A DNA stretch of 49,416 nt from a virus, in IMG/VR virus record IMGVR_UViG_3300042452_000467, positions 1-49,416 of that record; one strand, written 5' to 3'. Within the stretch, counting starts at the first letter, position 1; the number at the start of each line of letters is the position of its first letter. The notes under the pieces were generated by a model. It saw only the letters and a list, made by a program, of their open reading frames with translations. It was not told the DNA's origin and made no database searches. This document shows positions 39,485 to 48,445 of the stretch, piece by piece. A program made the translations under genes and the position numbers.

Positions 39485-42043
39485 TTATGACCAACGAAGG
39501 ATGACGATTCCAGAGCCACCATTGCCGCCTATAGATTGTGGTTGTGAACTGCTTTGACCTGATCCACCACCGCCACCACCGAGTCCTGCTGTTCCTGCTG
39601 TTGCAATTGCACCAGATGGTGTTGAAGCAGCACCTGCGCCACCACCGCCAGTTCCACCTGCTCCTGCATTGCCTCCTGGATTTGGATTGTTGCCACCGCC
39701 TCCACCACCAGCATATGTAACTGCTGCACCAGTGATGGTTGAACTTAATCCTGCGCCACCATTGCCACCTTGGTTTGATGCACCATTACTTCCTGCGGCA
39801 CCTGCGCCTCCACCGCCGCCTCCACAATACAGCGGCTGACCTGTTCCATTACCACCACTATTTCCTTGTCCTGGAGTTCCTGCTGATCCTGTGGTAGAAT
39901 AACCATCACCACCACCAGCGCCGCCACCAGAACCTCCTGATGACGCAGCAGGATTATTTGGTCCGTATCCACCACCAAATCCTCCGCCAATAGAAGTAAC
40001 TGCATTAAATGTACTGTTGCTTCCTACTGTACCTGTTGTTGTTAAACTGCCACTTGGACCTAAACTCCAACCAGTTCCGCCGCCACCAACAGTTACTGTG
40101 TATGTTTGTCCAGGAGTAACAGCAAGATTAGTTCCTGTTCTTAAACCACCAGCACCACCGCCACCACCAACCCATGCTCCACCACCGCCACCACCAGCAA
40201 CAACGAGATATTCGACTTGCGTTGCTCCAGTAGGTGCAGTCCAAGAACCAGAGGATGTAAATGTTGCTACGTTTGCGTTAGCACCAGAAACTGCTTTAAT
40301 AATAACAATACCTGAACCACCAGCACCACCTATTCCGCCAACATTTGGACCAGGAGTAAATCCACCGCCGCCGCCGCCACCGCCTGTTCCTGCTGTTCCT
40401 GAAGCGGCAGTAGTTGTGCTAGAAGGAGAAGGCGCACCTGCTCCTCCGCCACCAGCTCCACCAGCACCATTTGTGCCGTTTTGAGAACCTCCACCACCGC
40501 CGCCAGCGTATGTTACTGAGGTGCCAGATAATGATGATGCAGTTCCTGTTCCACCTGCTCCACCAGCCGTAGAGATTCCATTACTGCCAACTGCACCAGC
40601 ACCACCGCCACCGCCGCCACCATAATTTGGCGCGCCTGGACCACCGTTTCCCCCATTATTACCTTGCGATGGTGCAGTTCCTGGCACATTTCCAGAAGCA
40701 CCTGAGTTACTCCAACCTGATCCACCACCAGAACCACCTGCTAAACCAATATTTCCAGGAGCTCCTGGTGATCCAGGATTATTGCCATTTGCTCCTCCCC
40801 CTCCGCCAGAAGATGAGACATTTGCTGAGGAGTTTGATGTAAGCGCAAAAATAGATACAGAGCCGTTTGCTCCTCTTGCATTGGCGTCACCAGCCGAAGG
40901 ATATGTTCCACCGTTACCACCAGATCCACCAGCGCCCACTGTAACTGTGTAAGATGTATTTGATGTAACTGTATATCCAGTTCCAGTACGGAATCCACCT
41001 GCGCCACCGCCGCCTCCCCAATTGCCGCCGCCACCGCCGCCACCACCAACCACCAAATAATCAATCAATGTTGTTCCAGCTGGAGCAGTCCAAGTTGTTG
41101 ATGTTCTGAAGACCCAAACATTGGCATTAGCGTTTGCGTTTGATTTTGTGTATTTAAGAATAACTATACCAGAACCGCCAGCACCACCAACTACGGCACC
41201 AGATGTTGATGGACCAGGAGAACTTCCCCCACCGCCACCGCCGCCAGTGTTTGTTGTTCCAGCAGTTACTGCACCGCCATTTGTACTTCCAGTTCCACCT
41301 CCACCAGAACCACCAGGACCTGCAGTTCCAGGAGCAGCACCGCCTCCTCCACCACCAGCATAAGTTACACTAGAACCTAAAATTGTAGATGTAGTACCGT
41401 CACCACCTGCGCCTGCAATATTTGTGCTTGGACTTGCGTTGCCACCAACACCACCAGCTCCACCGCCACCACCACCGCCACGAGATGCTGGAAAATTATT
41501 ATTTGATGTGCCCCCATTATTTCCTTGCGACGGACTTACAGAAGGGACATTGCCTAAACCAAATATATTTGGTGTTCCTGTAGAACCGTCCCAATTTGCA
41601 CCACCACCAGAACCGCCGTCCGCCCCCTTTATATTTGATGGAGTTCCATTATAACTTCCACCATAACCGCCGCCAGCAGATGTGATGGTGGAAAATATAG
41701 AACTCGATCCGTTAGTTGAACTGTTATATCCACCACTTCCACCAGCACCAACAGTTACTGTATATGTGTTACCTGGAGTCACTGCAAATCCAGTGCCTGT
41801 TCTGAATCCACCAGCACCGCCGCCACCATGACCAACAACTCCTGGTCCAGAACCACCAGCTCCACCGCCACCAACAACCAAATATTCAACACTTGTCACA
41901 CCTTCTGGTGCAGTCCATGTAGTAGTATTGGCAAATGTTTCTACAACAATTTCAAAAACAGTTGGTGCTGGCGTTGCCCCTCGCGGATTTAGTATTCGCG
42001 AAGAACTTCGAAGTGTGTTGAGGAGAAACGACTTTGTTGCCAT
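39485..42043 (-). CDS. Glycine-rich fibre 2 (three modules, 852 residues)
   Basis: Same architecture and module order as the other large glycine-rich fibres. The N-terminus is MATKSFLLNTLRSSSRILNP. Module I has TTTWTAPEGVTSVEYLVVGG, module II NVWVFRTSTTWTAPAGTTL, and module III ATFTSSGSWTAPTGATQVEY. Each has a TVTVGAGG or TVTVGGGG strand; SPSQGNNGG or APSQGNNGG appears in the first two. The chain ends GGSGIVILRWS. Corresponding modules of different fibres are more alike than modules within one fibre, so the three-module gene was duplicated as a whole. It overlaps its upstream partner by one base. Confidence 0.78.
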   Translation of the reverse strand: MATKSFLLNTLRSSSRILNPRGATPAPTVFEIVVETFANTTTWTAPEGVTSVEYLVVGGGGAGGSGPGVVGHGGGGAGGFRTGTGFAVTPGNTYTVTVGAGGSGGYNSSTNGSSSIFSTITSAGGGYGGSYNGTPSNIKGADGGSGGGANWDGSTGTPNIFGLGNVPSVSPSQGNNGGTSNNNFPASRGGGGGGGAGGVGGNASPSTNIAGAGGDGTTSTILGSSVTYAGGGGGGAAPGTAGPGGSGGGGTGSTNGGAVTAGTTNTGGGGGGGSSPGPSTSGAVVGGAGGSGIVILKYTKSNANANANVWVFRTSTTWTAPAGTTLIDYLVVGGGGGGGGNWGGGGGAGGFRTGTGYTVTSNTSYTVTVGAGGSGGNGGTYPSAGDANARGANGSVSIFALTSNSSANVSSSGGGGGANGNNPGSPGAPGNIGLAGGSGGGSGWSNSGASGNVPGTAPSQGNNGGNGGPGAPNYGGGGGGGAGAVGSNGISTAGGAGGTGTASSLSGTSVTYAGGGGGGSQNGTNGAGGAGGGGAGAPSPSSTTTAASGTAGTGGGGGGGGFTPGPNVGGIGGAGGSGIVIIKAVSGANANVATFTSSGSWTAPTGATQVEYLVVAGGGGGGAWVGGGGGAGGLRTGTNLAVTPGQTYTVTVGGGGTGWSLGPSGSLTTTGTVGSNSTFNAVTSIGGGFGGGYGPNNPAASSGGSGGGAGGGDGYSTTGSAGTPGQGNSGGNGTGQPLYCGGGGGGAGAAGSNGASNQGGNGGAGLSSTITGAAVTYAGGGGGGNNPNPGGNAGAGGTGGGGAGAASTPSGAIATAGTAGLGGGGGGSGQSSSQPQSIGGNGGSGIVILRWS

Positions 42044-42369
42044 TAGGTGATTTCTGAACCGAAGATGCTAATTGATAAACTGTTTGCTGATGCGTTTGCT
42101 GAAATCACATCAGTGTTGCCAAGAGTGAGCCCCAAAGTCAAAGCAATTGAATCGCTTGCTGCAGCAATTGCATCATAAGCAATGTAGTGCTGATTGGCTA
42201 ATGCTGCTCCAGCAGGTTGAACTGCGAGTCTGTAGTTTACATTTGAACTTGTTCTATTTGTAATCACAACCGTTGAAACAACTGCTTGAGTTGCAGCAGG
42301 GACAGTATAGACATTTGCTACCGCTGTTGTTACTGCTGCTTGCCCTAATACTTTATAATTTGTTGGCAT
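42043..42369 (-). CDS. Small beta-rich protein preceding glycine-rich fibre 2
   Basis: 108 residues: MPTNYKVLGQAAVTTAVANV, YTVPAATQAVVSTVVITNRT, NYRLAVQPAGAALANQHYIA, LTLGLTLGNTDVISANASAN. It is a clear paralogue of the 108-residue protein at 47930-48256 over its whole length. The pattern of short hydrophobic strands with TVPA..T.VVS...ITNR is typical of small phage structural beta-sandwiches; function unknown. The stop and fibre start share one base. Confidence 0.7.
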   Translation of the reverse strand: MPTNYKVLGQAAVTTAVANVYTVPAATQAVVSTVVITNRTSSNVNYRLAVQPAGAALANQHYIAYDAIAAASDSIALTLGLTLGNTDVISANASANSLSISIFGSEIT

Positions 42370-42370
42370 C

Positions 42371-42580
42371 TTACATACCTGCTAATAAAAATGGATTGAA
42401 CCCTGCATCTGCAGCGGTAAAGGAAACATTCGCGTTTCCTGTTGTTGTATTCGTTACAGTCACTTGAACAGTTCCAGTGTTCACGAAATTATAATTTGTA
42501 ACACCAAGATTGACGCGAGCTGCAGCAGCTGTATTCGCTCCTGTTCCACCGACATCTATTGTTGCGACTGTTGTTGACAT
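42371..42580 (-). CDS. 69-residue fibre-motif protein
   Basis: Starts MSTTVATIDVGGTGANTAAA, then ARVNLGVTNYNFVNTGTVQV, then VTNTTTGNANVSFTAADAGF. It has the shaft motif GGTGANT...A.VNLG, and its second half repeats the NFVNTATVQITV...GNANISF segment found near the N-terminus of the 670-residue fibre. Its stop is followed one base later by the start of the 108-residue gene. It is the first member of the second fibre cassette. Confidence 0.65.
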   Translation of the reverse strand: MSTTVATIDVGGTGANTAAAARVNLGVTNYNFVNTGTVQVTVTNTTTGNANVSFTAADAGFNPFLLAGM

Positions 42581-42590
42581 TTTCTATTCC

Positions 42591-42598
42591 TATTTATT
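42591..42598 (-). promoter_or_regulatory. Possible late box AATAAATA
   Basis: A late-type box next to the stop of the 297-residue gene, but only 11 bases before the ATG at 42580, so the leader would be very short. Confidence 0.3.
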
Positions 42599-43492
42599 TT
42601 ATGCCACTACCACATATAAAATTCCTGGCGCTCCAGCACCACCTGATGGGTTAAGACCTCCATCAATACCGCCAGTTCCACCACCGCCGCCTCCAAAGTA
42701 TAGCGACGAAACAACAGGGAATCTAACCCCTGCGCCAGCACCACCACCGCCACCTGAGTAAAAATAAATTCCACCACGACCAGCAGTCGCAGCAGGAACA
42801 CTAGTTCCATCATTTTGCGCTGGTCCGCCACCACCACCGCTAGTACCTAATGCAAGACTTCCTGGGAAAGTGCTCGTATCTGTAGAACTTCCACCAGAAC
42901 CACCTGCCGCACCATTAATAGGTGGCGAGTTGTCACCGAATCCACCGCCACCACCGCCACCTCTTGCTCCTACGCCAGAAGTGCCTGAACCACCAGGATT
43001 AAATCTTGGTCCACCCGATCCACCTGGACCACCACCATGACTTCCAAATGATCCTAGTGTGCCGCCAGTGCCACCAGTTTGACTGACAGAACCGCCGCCA
43101 CCACCAGCCAACGAGAATATGGTTGAGCCAGATCTTTGAATAATCGTAGATCCGCCAGCACTTCCATCAGCATCAACGCCACCCGAACCACCTGAACCAA
43201 CAGAATATGTTAATGTTTCTCCAGGAGTGACGTTTATTGTATATCCGACAATTTGCGATTCACCACCACCGCCACCAGCACCGCCGTTAGAAGTTGATGG
43301 GCTCGAGTCTGATCCACCACCGCCTCCTGCAGCACCATAAACTTTAATTTGTGCCACGCCGACTGGTATTGTAAATGACGATGACCCACTGGTAACACCT
43401 AAAATCAAAGTTCCAGGAGCTGGACCAGCACGTCCACCACGCCTTCCATAACTTCCTATTGATCCAGCACCAAATGTTCCAATCATTGGCAT
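42599..43492 (-). CDS. Single-module glycine-rich protein, 297 residues
   Basis: The N-terminus MPMIGTFGAGSIGSYGRRGG is unlike the large fibres. A single Gly-rich module follows: FTIPVGVAQIKVYGAAGGGG, a TPGETLTYSVGSGGSGG strand, and runs of Gly with short Pro/Ser/Asn loops. It ends PGILYVVVA. Lower similarity to modules I-III suggests a separate lineage of the same fold. It is likely a small adhesin tip or cap, located between the 670-residue fibre and the second cassette. Confidence 0.65.
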   Translation of the reverse strand: MPMIGTFGAGSIGSYGRRGGRAGPAPGTLILGVTSGSSSFTIPVGVAQIKVYGAAGGGGGSDSSPSTSNGGAGGGGGESQIVGYTINVTPGETLTYSVGSGGSGGVDADGSAGGSTIIQRSGSTIFSLAGGGGGSVSQTGGTGGTLGSFGSHGGGPGGSGGPRFNPGGSGTSGVGARGGGGGGGFGDNSPPINGAAGGSGGSSTDTSTFPGSLALGTSGGGGGPAQNDGTSVPAATAGRGGIYFYSGGGGGAGAGVRFPVVSSLYFGGGGGGTGGIDGGLNPSGGAGAPGILYVVVA

Positions 43493-43504
43493 AGTTTATT
43501 CACC

Positions 43505-45517
43505 TTATGCAAACTGAGTTTTGGAACCAAGAACAGTATAAGTTGCCGAGGCAGTTTTAAAAATTGTAAACGAATACACATCAATTGAATTCGCTGATGC
43601 TGTTGGAGCAGAACCACCTGACCATTTAGGTGTGATTGATGTTCCATCAATTTGAACATTCGCAACTCTATGTGCAGTAGCGCCAGTTGTAACAGCAAAG
43701 GCGATTGTCATAGCCTGATTCGTTGACATCACGCTGTTTAGATTGACTGTTGTATTTCCACGAATGTTCAATGTGCTATTCGCAGTTGTATTTGCTGTGT
43801 AGTAAACCACTGCGCAATCAAGAACATCAAAGTTGACATTCGCGCCCATTGCAGTTGCAGTAATATTAGACTTTTCTAAAACTTCTTCAAGAGTTATCGT
43901 GCCGTTTACATGAAGTCTGGTGTTGGGCGATGTTGTGCCAATACCAATGTTGCCAATATTATCAACATGTAATCTTGCAACTCCACCAGTATAAATGTTC
44001 AAAGGTAGATAATCGCCAGTTCCAGTATTAGTTGATTGGAGTCTAGCATCAGTTGATGTGACGGTAAGTGTGACACGACTCGCATTAGTTGGATCACTAT
44101 TATTAAATGCACCAAATTCTGCTGTTGTTGTTCCGCTCGTTGGTATAGCATCAACACGTGTTGCAGACGATGCTGATGTTGTCTGGAACATCAATCGATT
44201 AGCAACTGTTGTATTGCTGAAGTCACCAAAAATTCTTAATCCTGATCCAGAGAACGTTAAGTTCCCTGTCATCGTATCACCAGCTTTTAATACAGCATTC
44301 GCAGCAACAGCAGCTGCATTATTTGCTTGGCTATACGCCGCAATTGCTGTATTGTATGCAAGATTGGCTTGACCGTATGCAAGATCACCAGTAGAGGTTG
44401 CAAATATAAACGGAGCAACTGATCGAACTTCAATAAATGTTCCTGATGGTGGTGCTTCAGTAAATGTAATAATATTGCCACCGACAGAATAATCTGTTAC
44501 AGGCTTTTGTGCGACACCATCAATAAATGCGAATGTCTTTTTAGTCGTACTGACTGTTGACATCGTGAACGATACAGTATTACCATCGCCAGTAAAGATA
44601 TCTGATTCAATTCTTGATTGATTTTCAGATAATCTAAACGCACCGACTGTTCTAACTTCAAGAACAGACCCATTGGCAGGTGGACTTGTTAATGTAAGTG
44701 TTGTATTACTCACACCACCAACTGTAAAGTCAGTTCCAGGTTTTTGTGAAACACCGTTTAAGAATACAAACGTCGAATCAGTTGTGCCTGTTTGAGATAA
44801 AGTAAACTGAGTGCAAGAACCAGTTCCCGTGAATTTGTCTGAATACAACGAAACTGGTGCAACGTTGATGTCAACAGTATCAAATGCGCTGAGTGTTCGA
44901 GCTTCGATTACTGTTGCGTTTGCTGGAGCAACATTAAATGACAACGTTGTTCCGCTAACTTGATAATCATATTCTGGACGCTGAGCAACGCCATCGAGAT
45001 ATATAAACGTTCTTGATGTTGTTGCTGTTTGTGTTAATTGATAACTAGTGCATGCGCCAGTTCCAGTAAACACATCAGATGTTACGACTGTTGAACCAAC
45101 ACCACCACCGTAGATGTAAACATCGACATTCGCGCCATTATCAGGAGCAGTTCCGAATGTAAGCGTACTTCCACTAATAGAATATGCTGTTTCACTCTGG
45201 AATACAAGATCAACAAACACAAGAGTATGAGTTTGATCTTCTGGTTCTGTCGAAAGTGTGAAGTTTACTGTATTTCCATCGCCAGTAAAGTTATCGCGAA
45301 CAACTACTGTTCCACCACTTGATGCAAAAGAAATATTTGCATTACCGTTTGCACCAGGAGCAACAGTTATTTGAACTGTTGCAGTGTTAACAAAGTTGAA
45401 CCCATTTGCATTGGTCGAGAACACACCATTTGAAGAAACAGAAATGTTCGCAACTGCGGATGCTAGACGATTCTCTAGATTCGCAACTTGGGCTATTCTT
45501 ATAATTGGTTCAGACAT
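43505..45517 (-). CDS. Tail fibre with four tandem repeats, 670 residues
   Basis: N-terminal coiled region (MSEPIIRIAQVANLENRLAS), then four ~75-residue beta repeats with the consensus FTGDGNTVxFTLS, TFVFLDGVxQKP, DYSVxG, TLTFxxAPPxG, IEVRxVxxF (~75-380). A heptad stretch AYGQANLAYNTAIAAYSQAN follows, then AGDTMTGNLTFSGSGLRIFG, GNIGIGTTSPNTRLHVNGTI and a C-terminal domain with IDGTSITPKWSGGSAPTAS and a final YTVLGSKTQF. These are standard parts of marine T4-like long-fibre proteins, so a distal or shaft fibre is likely. Confidence 0.8.
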   Translation of the reverse strand: MSEPIIRIAQVANLENRLASAVANISVSSNGVFSTNANGFNFVNTATVQITVAPGANGNANISFASSGGTVVVRDNFTGDGNTVNFTLSTEPEDQTHTLVFVDLVFQSETAYSISGSTLTFGTAPDNGANVDVYIYGGGVGSTVVTSDVFTGTGACTSYQLTQTATTSRTFIYLDGVAQRPEYDYQVSGTTLSFNVAPANATVIEARTLSAFDTVDINVAPVSLYSDKFTGTGSCTQFTLSQTGTTDSTFVFLNGVSQKPGTDFTVGGVSNTTLTLTSPPANGSVLEVRTVGAFRLSENQSRIESDIFTGDGNTVSFTMSTVSTTKKTFAFIDGVAQKPVTDYSVGGNIITFTEAPPSGTFIEVRSVAPFIFATSTGDLAYGQANLAYNTAIAAYSQANNAAAVAANAVLKAGDTMTGNLTFSGSGLRIFGDFSNTTVANRLMFQTTSASSATRVDAIPTSGTTTAEFGAFNNSDPTNASRVTLTVTSTDARLQSTNTGTGDYLPLNIYTGGVARLHVDNIGNIGIGTTSPNTRLHVNGTITLEEVLEKSNITATAMGANVNFDVLDCAVVYYTANTTANSTLNIRGNTTVNLNSVMSTNQAMTIAFAVTTGATAHRVANVQIDGTSITPKWSGGSAPTASANSIDVYSFTIFKTASATYTVLGSKTQFA

Positions 45518-45540
45518 TTAACACTCTTAGATTTATTGAA

Positions 45541-45548
45541 TATTTATC
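45541..45548 (-). promoter_or_regulatory. Late promoter GATAAATA for the 670-residue fibre
   Basis: A late-type box 23 bases before the ATG at 45517, in the gap after glycine-rich fibre 1. Confidence 0.5.
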
Positions 45549-45555
45549 TGCGCAA

Positions 45556-47928
45556 TTACGACCAACGAATAATAACAATACCAGAACCACCTGCACCAGC
45601 ACCACTGGTGTAAATTCCTCCGCCACCACCACCAGTATTAGGTGATGCAGAACTTGCTGGACCAACACCACCCGATGCACCACCACCAGCTCCTCCTGAT
45701 CCTCCGCCACTTTGACCACCACCGCCACCACCACCAGCATAAATTGCTGATGATCCGCTGATCGTCGAGAATGCTCCTGGTCCACCTACGCCGCCAGTTG
45801 AAGATGCATTTCCGCCAACACCACCAGCTCCGCCGCCTCCACCAGATGCATTAGCAGGAGCATTTCCAGTGCCACCATTAAATCCTTGACCTGGAGTACC
45901 GAGACCAACTGTTGATGGATATTGTCTTTCAGCACCACCACCAGAACCACCTGTTACTTGTCTTCCACCAGCACTATCAACACCACCACCGAGTGATGTA
46001 ATAGTGCTAAACACTGAGTTAGTTCCATTACTTCCTGCAGCACCACCGCCACCAATTGTAACTGTATATGATGATCCAGGCGAAACTGATAATCCAGAAC
46101 CTGTTCTCAATCCACCAGCACCACCACCACCGCCATTACCGCCAGCTCCGCCAGCAATCACAAGGTATTCAACTTGTGTTGCTCCAGTGGGTGCTGTCCA
46201 TGTTCCAGATGAAGTGAATGTTGCAAGGTTTGCGTTTGCGGTTGCATATGCTTTGATAATAACGATACCAGAGCCGCCAGTATTTCCTGTTTGATTGCTA
46301 GGGAATCCTCCTCCTCCACCACCTCCGCCAAGATTTGCGGTGCCAGCTTGGGCAATAGAACTTGGATTGCCATTACTTCCATTTCCACCACCACCAGTTC
46401 CACCATTACCAGCTGTAGCAGGGCTTCCATTATTAGTTCCACCACCACCACCGCCAGCATAAGTTACCGAAGAACCAGACAATGTAGAAGCAGTACCGTT
46501 TCCGCCATTACCACCAGTATTTGTTGCTCCATTAGATCCTGCAGCTGCAGCACCACCACCACCTCCACCTGAATTTCCAGGAGAAACTCCACCAGTGCCA
46601 CCATTGTTACCTTGTGCTGGTGCAACTGCAGGTGTATTACCTGTTCCACCAGCACCAGCAGGAGATGTTCCGCCACCACCGCCACCACCGCTTCCGCCAC
46701 TTAATCCAGTTTGTGTTCCTGAATTGCATCCACCACCACCGCCACCAGCAGAAGAAACATTTGCTGATGTATTTGATGTTAATGCAAAAATAGAGGCAGC
46801 ACCATTTGCGCCTCTATTTGAAATATCACCTGCAGCACCACCTGATCCGACTGTAATAGTATAAGATGTTGCTGGTGATACTGAGTATCCAGTGCCTGTT
46901 CTAAACCCACCTGCACCGCCTGCACCATAACCAGCTCCACCACCGCCACCACCGACGATCAAATAATCGATCAGCGAGACTCCTGTTGGCGCAGTCCATG
47001 ATGTTGATGTTCTGAATACCCAGACATTGGCATTTGCACTTACGTTTGGTTTTGTGTATTTTAAAATTACTACGCCTGAACCGCCACTGCTGCCGTTATA
47101 TCCACTTGGAGAAGGTCCACCACCAGATCCACCACCACCGCTGCCAGTGCTTGCTGGTGCTGCGCTCGGAGCATTTGAACCGCCTGCTCCACCATTGGCT
47201 CCACCTCCAGTTCCACCAGAACCACCAGAAACATCTGAACCACCCCCACCTCCACCTGCATAAGTTACAGAAGTTCCAGTAATTGAAGATGCTGTTCCAT
47301 TTCCACCAGTACCTGCGCTTGATCCGCTGCCATTAGTTCCAACAGCACCCGCACCGCCACCACCGCCTCCAGCATAGAAAGGAGCAGAAGAACTACCATT
47401 TCCACCGTTATTACCTTGCGATGGAGAAGTTGAAGGGGTGTTTCCAGTGCCGCCAGCCCCTCCTGCAAAACCACTTCCGCCGCCGCCAGAGCCACCTGCG
47501 CGTCCATTTTGAGCAGTTCCTGGTGCAGAATTGTCTAATCCAGCTCCTGCACCACCGCCAGCAGATGTAATCGTATCAAATACAGAAGATGATCCATTTG
47601 ATCCATATATGCTTGGTGAGGTTGCACCATTACCGCCAGCGCCCACAGTGATTGTATAAGAAGTATTTGGTGTTACAGCATAACCAGTGCCTGCTCGAAA
47701 TCCGCCAGCACCCCCGCCACCACCGACGAATCTTCCACCCCCTCCGCCTCCACCGCCAATAACAAGATATTCAACTGATGTGACGCCTTCTGGTGCAGTC
47801 CATGTAGTTGTATTGGCGAAAGTTTCTACAACAATTTCTTGCGCTCCAACTGCGGCAGGTGTCGCGCGAGAATTGAAAATTCTCGTGCTTGATGCAAAAC
47901 TTTGAAAGGCAAATAACTTCGAAGCCAT
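45556..47928 (-). CDS. Glycine-rich fibre 1 (three modules, 790 residues)
   Basis: N-terminus MASKLFAFQSFASSTRIFNS, then the three module types in the same order as the other two full fibres: TTTWTAPEGVTSVEYLVIGG, VFRTSTSWTAPTGVSLIDYL, and ATFTSSGTWTAPTGATQVEY. Gly runs, SPSQGNNGG or APAQGNNGG loops and VTYAGGGGGG strands are present. It ends GIVIIRWS. The third module is shorter than in fibres 2 and 3, which accounts for the smaller size. The gene follows its 108-residue partner by one base. Confidence 0.78.
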   Translation of the reverse strand: MASKLFAFQSFASSTRIFNSRATPAAVGAQEIVVETFANTTTWTAPEGVTSVEYLVIGGGGGGGGRFVGGGGGAGGFRAGTGYAVTPNTSYTITVGAGGNGATSPSIYGSNGSSSVFDTITSAGGGAGAGLDNSAPGTAQNGRAGGSGGGGSGFAGGAGGTGNTPSTSPSQGNNGGNGSSSAPFYAGGGGGGAGAVGTNGSGSSAGTGGNGTASSITGTSVTYAGGGGGGSDVSGGSGGTGGGANGGAGGSNAPSAAPASTGSGGGGSGGGPSPSGYNGSSGGSGVVILKYTKPNVSANANVWVFRTSTSWTAPTGVSLIDYLIVGGGGGGAGYGAGGAGGFRTGTGYSVSPATSYTITVGSGGAAGDISNRGANGAASIFALTSNTSANVSSAGGGGGGCNSGTQTGLSGGSGGGGGGGTSPAGAGGTGNTPAVAPAQGNNGGTGGVSPGNSGGGGGGAAAAGSNGATNTGGNGGNGTASTLSGSSVTYAGGGGGGTNNGSPATAGNGGTGGGGNGSNGNPSSIAQAGTANLGGGGGGGGFPSNQTGNTGGSGIVIIKAYATANANLATFTSSGTWTAPTGATQVEYLVIAGGAGGNGGGGGAGGLRTGSGLSVSPGSSYTVTIGGGGAAGSNGTNSVFSTITSLGGGVDSAGGRQVTGGSGGGAERQYPSTVGLGTPGQGFNGGTGNAPANASGGGGGAGGVGGNASSTGGVGGPGAFSTISGSSAIYAGGGGGGGQSGGGSGGAGGGASGGVGPASSASPNTGGGGGGIYTSGAGAGGSGIVIIRWS

Positions 47929-47929
47929 A

Positions 47930-48256
47930 TTAGGTAATTTCTGTTCCGAACACGCTGAACGTGATTACATTTGAAGATGCATTTACAGTGATCACATCAG
48001 TGTTGCCAAGAGTTAATCCAAGTGATAAACCAATCGCATCGCTTCCTGCAATTACAGAATCATAGGCAATATAATATTGATTTGCAACAGCAGCACCTGC
48101 AGGAAGCACTGCGATTCTATAATTCGTATTTGAAGAAGATCGATTCGTGACAATAATTGATGAGACTACTGTTGATGTTGCTGCTGGAACTGTGTAGACA
48201 TTTGCAAACGCAGTTGTTCCAGCCACTTGTCCTAGAATTTTATATCTTTCTGCCAT
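47930..48256 (-). CDS. Small beta-rich protein preceding glycine-rich fibre 1
   Basis: 108 residues: MAERYKILGQVAGTTAFANV, YTVPAATSTVVSSIIVTNRS, NYRIAVLPAGAAVANQYYIA, LSLGLTLGNTDVITVNASSN. It is closely related along its length to the 108-residue protein at 42043-42369 and more distantly to 38945-39280. An AGGA ribosome site precedes it. Its position directly before a glycine-rich fibre is the same in all three cases, which suggests joint assembly. No known domain is claimed. Confidence 0.7.
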   Translation of the reverse strand: MAERYKILGQVAGTTAFANVYTVPAATSTVVSSIIVTNRSSSNTNYRIAVLPAGAAVANQYYIAYDSVIAGSDAIGLSLGLTLGNTDVITVNASSNVITFSVFGTEIT

Positions 48257-48268
48257 TGTAATGTCCTG

Positions 48269-48445
48269 TTATAAACTGAAAAAGACTTTTGCGAATCCAC
48301 CACTAGCACTATTTGCTGCAGCATATGCATTATTCGCTGCAGCATATGCAGCGTTGGCTTGACCATAAGCAGTGTTTGCTTGAGTGTGTATTGTTCCAAG
48401 ATCTGTTTGTAATTCTTGAACTTGATATTGTTTTGGTTTTGCCAT
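48269..48445 (-). CDS. 58-residue heptad-repeat peptide
   Basis: MAKPKQYQVQELQTDLGTIH is followed by the heptads TQANTAYGQANAAYAAANNA and YAAANSASGG, then a short hydrophobic end FAKVFFSL. The seven-residue AYxxANx period indicates a small coiled coil, probably trimeric as in fibre shafts. The start overlaps the stop of the glycine-rich gene at the window edge by one base (TAATG). It is the first member of the first fibre cassette. Short, but supported by coupling, repeat period and the two similar peptides elsewhere. Confidence 0.6.
   Translation of the reverse strand: MAKPKQYQVQELQTDLGTIHTQANTAYGQANAAYAAANNAYAAANSASGGFAKVFFSL

Noticed and set aside
37432-41654. Proline-rich plus-strand open frames (for example 37432-37683, 38302-38625, 40017-40484)
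   Set aside because: They are the antisense of poly-glycine codons (GGN reads as NCC, proline) and have no ribosome sites; shadows of the fibre genes.
36321-48000. Collagen-like fibre
   Set aside because: Gly occurs in runs of four to eight, not every third residue, so a collagen triple helix is not supported; a polyglycine-II sandwich fits better.
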